A stretch of 64,000 nt of DNA, from NCBI GenBank assembly GCA_002163245.1, contig MAAL01000078.1, positions 124,001 to 188,000 on the forward strand, in the 5' to 3' direction. Positions within the stretch are counted from its first letter, which is position 1; every line of letters begins with the position of its first letter. This stretch comes from Gammaproteobacteria bacterium 42_54_T18 (GTDB taxonomy: Bacteria; Pseudomonadota; Gammaproteobacteria; Pseudomonadales; Ketobacteraceae). Under the pieces are notes generated by a model. It was given only the letters and a program-made list of their open reading frames with translations. It ran no database searches and was not told the origin of the DNA. A program made the translations under genes and the position numbers. Below, in pieces: positions 60,431-64,000 of this stretch.

Positions 60431-62249
60431 CACTTAACCTAATCTTTTTGGTTCCAGCCCATGAGGTGAGTCTTGCTTTGGCTTGTATTAGCGCGTCACC
60501 CCTATAGTCAAAGCCAACATAGTTGTATGTAAAGGTGTACTGTTCGGTAAGAAGGGTGACGTTGTGGGTGTACTTTATTGTCAGGCTTCCCCATGGAAAC
60601 GTGTGTGTTGATTCCGTATTATTGTTCGATTCATGAAGAGTGAAAACAAGAAAACTGTGACTTATAATCACTGCAGCACCAAGCATTAAATCCATTGTTA
60701 GGGTGCCTATCCTCTGGTATGACGTATAGCCGCTGATTGGATTAACGCCCATAGTTCCAAAAAACTCAGCCTCAACCGTCGGGCTGATCAAGTAGTCTTT
60801 ATATCTATAATAATTCGTAGTCAAACTATGGTTTGCACTCTTCAGTGGCAAGTAAGGCGTGTATGTCCAGTTTTGAAAATCGCCAACTACAGTGGTTTCT
60901 ACACTTTCACTTATGACTCTCGCATAACACAGGTAAGTAAACGAACCATCATCAGCCTCAGTTGCCAAAGTAAGATCAGTGTCTGACGCAATAACCGAGC
61001 CCGTGATAAATGCCCCATGAATATTGCCACCGTAAATCTCAGGTGATTGAAGAGTCCCTGAAAAGGTGCCATCGACTGCCTCAAAGTTTCCGCCTTTATT
61101 GATATGCCATCCAGAAACCCCTGGCACGTAATTATCAGATTCAATATATCCAGAGATATTTGCATTGGTTACCTGCAGCGTTCCCACATTTGCCTGAACA
61201 AACCCCGCAGTATCACCCACCAATTTGCTCACGCTCAGACTTGATATTGCAGCGTCATCAACGACAAGATTGCTGATATACGCAGCATCCATCAGCACCT
61301 TGCCACCATCAACAACAAACGATAACGACGTAGAGCCAGGGGACGCGATAGAGAATGTGTCCACATTAAAAATGGCTTGGCTATGAACAGCACCATCATA
61401 ACCCGTCTGAGTTGACGACAAACCAAAGCCAGAAACGTTTCCGTTCACATCAAGCTTTACGCTATATTGCGCCCCTAGATCTCCCGTTTCACTTGCACGA
61501 GTTGTTGCCTCAGCCTGGATTGCTGCAGTTAATGTTGCATTATTCGCCGTAATGCTCGCACTATTTTGGCTTACTGTTGTGGATACTGCAGAAACACTAT
61601 CAACAAGACCCACGCCCGGCGCATCAATCAAATTTATTCTTGTGTTGAGGTCACCATATAGTTGTGACTCTGATACTTGACCACTTAGCACATCTAACAA
61701 ATGTGAAGGTGACAAGTGCGACTGCCCAGAGACCCCTGGTACTGCATTCCATGGTCCATTGTGATCCTTGGTGCTGACAACGCGAACCCAGTAGTAAAAT
61801 ACAACCGAGCCTTCACCTACGCTATCCACATAAATGGTATTTTGTGTATTGGCTATCTTTAATGCATCACCTAGATTATTCGTAGCAGAACGCCATACTT
61901 CGACATGAGACAAATAGAAATAATCCTGCTTGTCCCACTCCAAGAATATAAAGCTTGTACCACTAACCGTGCTCAATCCTGACAATGCGGCCGGCTGCTC
62001 ATAGGTCGGCTCGGTACCGCTTTCACCCTGGCCAGTTCCTGGTGTAACAACCCCGCTAGCTGAAACGCTAGATACAACCCCTGCATCTTTCAGATCCCTA
62101 AATGTTACCTTTTTGTCAAGTTGGTCGCCAATCTGCCCTTCACTCAACTGCAAAAGCTCTGTTACTTTTCGAACCCATACCCCCATATTGTGCTTGTCAT
62201 CAAGTCTCGGGGCGTTGCCAATGAAATTACGGCGCGTTTGCTTACCCAT
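60411..62249 (-). CDS. Phage tail tip/fibre protein with fibronectin-like and DUF1983 domains
   Basis: 612 residues. After an N-terminal region comes a fibronectin-type-III-like domain (about 86-180; ends FYYWVRVVSTKDHNGPW). Residues about 240-330 follow the DUF1983 pattern of tail tip J-type proteins (TRASETGDLGAQYSVKLD, then VDGGKVLMDAAYISNL). The C-terminal 200 residues are beta-rich and are the likely receptor-binding part. The ATG overlaps the stop of the 547-residue gene by one base. Confidence 0.82.
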   Translation of the reverse strand: MGKQTRRNFIGNAPRLDDKHNMGVWVRKVTELLQLSEGQIGDQLDKKVTFRDLKDAGVVSSVSASGVVTPGTGQGESGTEPTYEQPAALSGLSTVSGTSFIFLEWDKQDYFYLSHVEVWRSATNNLGDALKIANTQNTIYVDSVGEGSVVFYYWVRVVSTKDHNGPWNAVPGVSGQSHLSPSHLLDVLSGQVSESQLYGDLNTRINLIDAPGVGLVDSVSAVSTTVSQNSASITANNATLTAAIQAEATTRASETGDLGAQYSVKLDVNGNVSGFGLSSTQTGYDGAVHSQAIFNVDTFSIASPGSTSLSFVVDGGKVLMDAAYISNLVVDDAAISSLSVSKLVGDTAGFVQANVGTLQVTNANISGYIESDNYVPGVSGWHINKGGNFEAVDGTFSGTLQSPEIYGGNIHGAFITGSVIASDTDLTLATEADDGSFTYLCYARVISESVETTVVGDFQNWTYTPYLPLKSANHSLTTNYYRYKDYLISPTVEAEFFGTMGVNPISGYTSYQRIGTLTMDLMLGAAVIISHSFLVFTLHESNNNTESTHTFPWGSLTIKYTHNVTLLTEQYTFTYNYVGFDYRGDALIQAKARLTSWAGTKKIRLSDDAENV

Positions 62250-63892
62250 TACGCACCACCAAAATCAGACATGGATTCAACAATATCAACTTGTGAAATA
62301 TTAGCGTTACCTTCTAATGAAACTTTGAATACTCGACCCCGTTTTTTTGGCAAACGAAATGCTTTGTCATTATTCACGCTTTGATAATGCCTTTCAACGC
62401 CATCAACAAAGAATCGAAAAGTTAAGTCGCCATCGCTTGCAAACAGTGCTCTTGCAGCCCCAAAGAGCATGGCACCGCCAGAAACATAGTCTTTGCTAAC
62501 CCAGTAGTAATTCAACGGCAAGCCTTCGTTCCAAGCCACCACCTCACTACCAATCGCCAAATATAACTTATCACTCAACGGGTCCGCATAAGCTGCAGTG
62601 GCATGAACATCAATGAATGTAAGCCCCGCATTGGCATTCTTTGGATCAAGGATAAACGCGCCTTTTTCGGTGCCATTATCATAGAAACCAAAGTACTTGC
62701 TCTCAAAAATTACGCCAAGAACGCTAGAAGGATTAAGCTCTCGCCATTGTTCCGGAAGCATGAATCCTTCCATCAAATTCATTGGTCCATTAGGTCCAAT
62801 TAAAAACAAACCATCAGGAGACGCATAGATCACCCCTTGCAGAGAATTCACAACAGATCGCTTGCTCATGCACCCTTGCTGGATATTTAGCTCATAAGGC
62901 ACCATTGTTCTTGCGTCGGTACCGCTTAGTAAATACGGGTTCTTTTCAGTGATAGCCACAACGGTATTATCGAAATGACCTCCACCTACAATGGGGTGTG
63001 TTGTCGGTATTTGGTAAGCAGGGTTCCACGCATGAGGAAGGTAGGGCTCAGAAAAACACACTTGATTTTTTGAAAAACCGAACGCAATACCAATCGGTAA
63101 TACACCAATAGAATGCATATCGTCCGGCGGCGCATAATAATCAGTTGTTCCCAGCACGTCACCAAGCGCTTCGTCAAGTATCGAATCTGAATAGGTATCC
63201 GTGGCAATGGGAAGCTCTGCCACAAAATACAAATCGGTACCGCTTGCGCCCGTTGCAGCCCGATAAATGCGTTTAGCTGTAATGTCCCATTCACCTGTCG
63301 GTGCTGTCGGTATCACAGATAAATCAACTGTCTGACCTGGCAACCAATCCAACGTTTGAGAAATTAAGCTTGGTGGTCCCTCCTCTCCAATCGAGGTTAC
63401 AAAGGTAACGGCATAGCCACGAGTCACCTTGTCATCTGCTTCATTCGCTTCCGGATCAATCGTCCCCGTTAATACCGCAGCCGTAGTCGATGGTGGAATA
63501 GGAAGCCCCAGAGGTCTATCAACATTGGGGTATAAGGCACTCCCGCCTTCAGTAGCAATGCCTGAATACGTCATTTTTGGAACGCCATCGCCAGTAAAAA
63601 AGGTACGTTCAATTGTATCGCTCTTAACCTGACCCCGCATCACATCAACATCAGTCGTCCAGTGAAACCAAAAACCACTATTCTCATCACCGGCAACCGC
63701 GCCCCATCTATAGATACTTTGAATCTCGCCAGGCTTTGCTAATGCCGTAACGCTTAACGGTGCTTTCCAAGGGCGCAACTCGCCCGAATCAAGCCGGGCG
63801 TTTAACGCCTTAGTAGCCTGTGTTGGCCCTAAGTGTCTGGCACTGGTTCGCGGCACTTCACCAGAAAATGCATTGATATTAATTGCGGACAT
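62249..63892 (-). CDS. Phage virion structural protein
   Basis: 547 residues beginning MSAININAFSGEVPRTSARHLG. It resembles large beta-rich structural proteins of podoviruses that start with an (A/S)FSGxxPR-type segment and then contain propeller-like repeats (QGVIYASPDGLFLIGPNG). I cannot give its exact place in the virion; tail or tail-tubular is likely since it is encoded next to tail genes. Start ATG has GGAG eight bases upstream, inside a hairpin. Confidence 0.75.
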   Translation of the reverse strand: MSAININAFSGEVPRTSARHLGPTQATKALNARLDSGELRPWKAPLSVTALAKPGEIQSIYRWGAVAGDENSGFWFHWTTDVDVMRGQVKSDTIERTFFTGDGVPKMTYSGIATEGGSALYPNVDRPLGLPIPPSTTAAVLTGTIDPEANEADDKVTRGYAVTFVTSIGEEGPPSLISQTLDWLPGQTVDLSVIPTAPTGEWDITAKRIYRAATGASGTDLYFVAELPIATDTYSDSILDEALGDVLGTTDYYAPPDDMHSIGVLPIGIAFGFSKNQVCFSEPYLPHAWNPAYQIPTTHPIVGGGHFDNTVVAITEKNPYLLSGTDARTMVPYELNIQQGCMSKRSVVNSLQGVIYASPDGLFLIGPNGPMNLMEGFMLPEQWRELNPSSVLGVIFESKYFGFYDNGTEKGAFILDPKNANAGLTFIDVHATAAYADPLSDKLYLAIGSEVVAWNEGLPLNYYWVSKDYVSGGAMLFGAARALFASDGDLTFRFFVDGVERHYQSVNNDKAFRLPKKRGRVFKVSLEGNANISQVDIVESMSDFGGA

Positions 63893-63897
63893 AAAAA

Positions 63898-63927
63898 AAG
63901 CTCCAAGAATAGAATCCCTGGAGCTTT
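63898..63927 (-). terminator. Terminator-like hairpin containing the ribosome binding site of the 63892 gene
   Basis: On the minus strand AAAGCTCCA (63927-63919) pairs with TGGAGCTTT (63906-63898), followed by a T-run and then the ATG. The 3' arm contains GGAG, the ribosome binding site of the gene that starts at 63892. It lies between the 25-bp element and the gene. Confidence 0.7.
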
Positions 63928-63950
63928 AAAAAAGCCAGTTAAATAGACAA
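63926..63950 (-). promoter_or_regulatory. Repeated 25-bp phage element upstream of the virion gene (copy 2)
   Basis: Identical over 25 bases to 59835-59859, and again 33 bases before the start codon. It lies eight bases after the stop codon of the gene to the right. Most likely a phage promoter. Confidence 0.65.
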
Positions 63951-63957
63951 TAGAAAT

Positions 63958-64000
63958 CTATTCCTCATTAACCGCCACTAGGAACTTAACCTTTTTACGC
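63958..64000 (-). CDS. 3' end of a further prophage gene (partial)
   Basis: The minus strand reads RKKVKFLVAVNEE then TAG at 63958. Only 13 residues are inside the window, too few to name a family. It is placed where the next leftward phage gene would end, just before the 25-bp element. Confidence 0.4.
   Translation of the reverse strand, partial: RKKVKFLVAVNEE

Larger units (their letters stand above)
49240..64000 (-). mobile_element. Prophage, structural-gene end (continues past the window)
   Basis: Bounded on the left by the tRNA-Leu fragment at 49240-49299. All genes from 49773 rightwards are leftward virion or tail genes with overlapping or near-touching ends. The presence of a giant PLxRFG-type protein, small Gly-rich virion proteins and a DUF1983 tail protein, with no tape measure or baseplate gene visible, suggests a short-tailed (podovirus-like) phage, but the module is incomplete here. 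Integrase, lysis, replication and capsid genes should lie to the right. Confidence 0.85.

Noticed and set aside
60411-63892. Diversity-generating retroelement target in the tail genes
   Set aside because: No reverse transcriptase or template repeat is visible in the window, although the rest of the phage is not seen.
1-64000. CRISPR arrays, insertion sequences and rRNA genes
   Set aside because: I saw no regularly spaced direct repeats, no transposase motif and no rRNA sequence on reading both strands.

Overview
The window comes from a Gram-negative bacterium, most likely a low-GC gammaproteobacterium of aquatic or marine type. The evidence is outer-membrane lipoproteins and beta-barrel proteins, a tesA/ybbA/ybbP arrangement like that of E. 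coli, a yjfI-yjfJ-yjfK-like set, PpnN (YgdH), a YfaZ porin and a full exosortase-type exopolysaccharide locus. I cannot assign a genus.

Layout. 1-8851 (minus strand) is a compact XrtA/PEP-CTERM-type exopolysaccharide operon: sugar transferase, Wza-like export lipoprotein, Wzz-like chain-length protein, a CpsD-like ATPase that has lost its P-loop lysine, an outer-membrane barrel, a CelD/FemAB-like acyltransferase, exosortase A fused to an EpsI domain, and a polysaccharide deacetylase cut by the window edge. 9228-10295 is an MscS-type channel. 10309-17777 holds a rhomboid protease, a predicted ribbon-helix-helix protein and a membrane-stress operon (lipoprotein, DUF350 protein, membrane-bound spermidine-synthase-like enzyme, YjfI, PspA/YjfJ, YjfK) with three copies of one exact 13-bp palindrome at its two probable promoters, then a SPOR protein. 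17908-28646 is rich in signalling genes: a YfaZ porin, a 7TMR-DISM hybrid histidine kinase followed by an HD-GYP protein, a voltage-sensor-like membrane protein and a 1328-residue PilZ-DUF1631-GGDEF-EAL protein. 28757-33971 is mostly metabolic: enoyl-CoA hydratase, phosphoglucomutase, PpnN and a cyclic-nucleotide-binding protein.

34331-47463 is mainly envelope and secreted proteins: a large lipoprotein that looks like a bacterial BPI/TULIP protein, a family-3 solute-binding protein, a propeller-like lipoprotein, TesA-type esterase divergent from an ABC transporter (YbbA/YbbP), and a 1398-residue secreted protein joining LVIVD repeats, Ig-like and PKD domains, a beta-propeller, a di-heme cytochrome-c-peroxidase-like module and a ricin-type lectin. 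47617-48961 has two adjacent RlaP-type nucleotidyltransferases, one of them broken.

49240 to the right edge is the end of a prophage integrated in a tRNA-Leu(UAA) gene. A 60-bp 3' tRNA fragment marks the attachment site; the intact tRNA, and probably the integrase, should lie beyond 64000. The visible part is a leftward structural module: a virion protein, a DUF1983 tail protein, a tail-fibre-like protein, a GNAT, small virion proteins and a 2333-residue PLxRFG polyvalent protein, closed by a convergent WGR-domain gene. Two transcription units in it are preceded by an identical 25-bp element at exactly the same distance from the start codon.

How the parts work together: the exopolysaccharide locus makes and exports a polymer and probably anchors PEP-CTERM proteins, although no PEP-CTERM substrate is visible here. 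The HD-GYP and EAL proteins suggest cyclic-di-GMP control of surface behaviour, and phosphoglucomutase supplies glucose-1-phosphate for nucleotide sugars. These links are inferred from co-location only.
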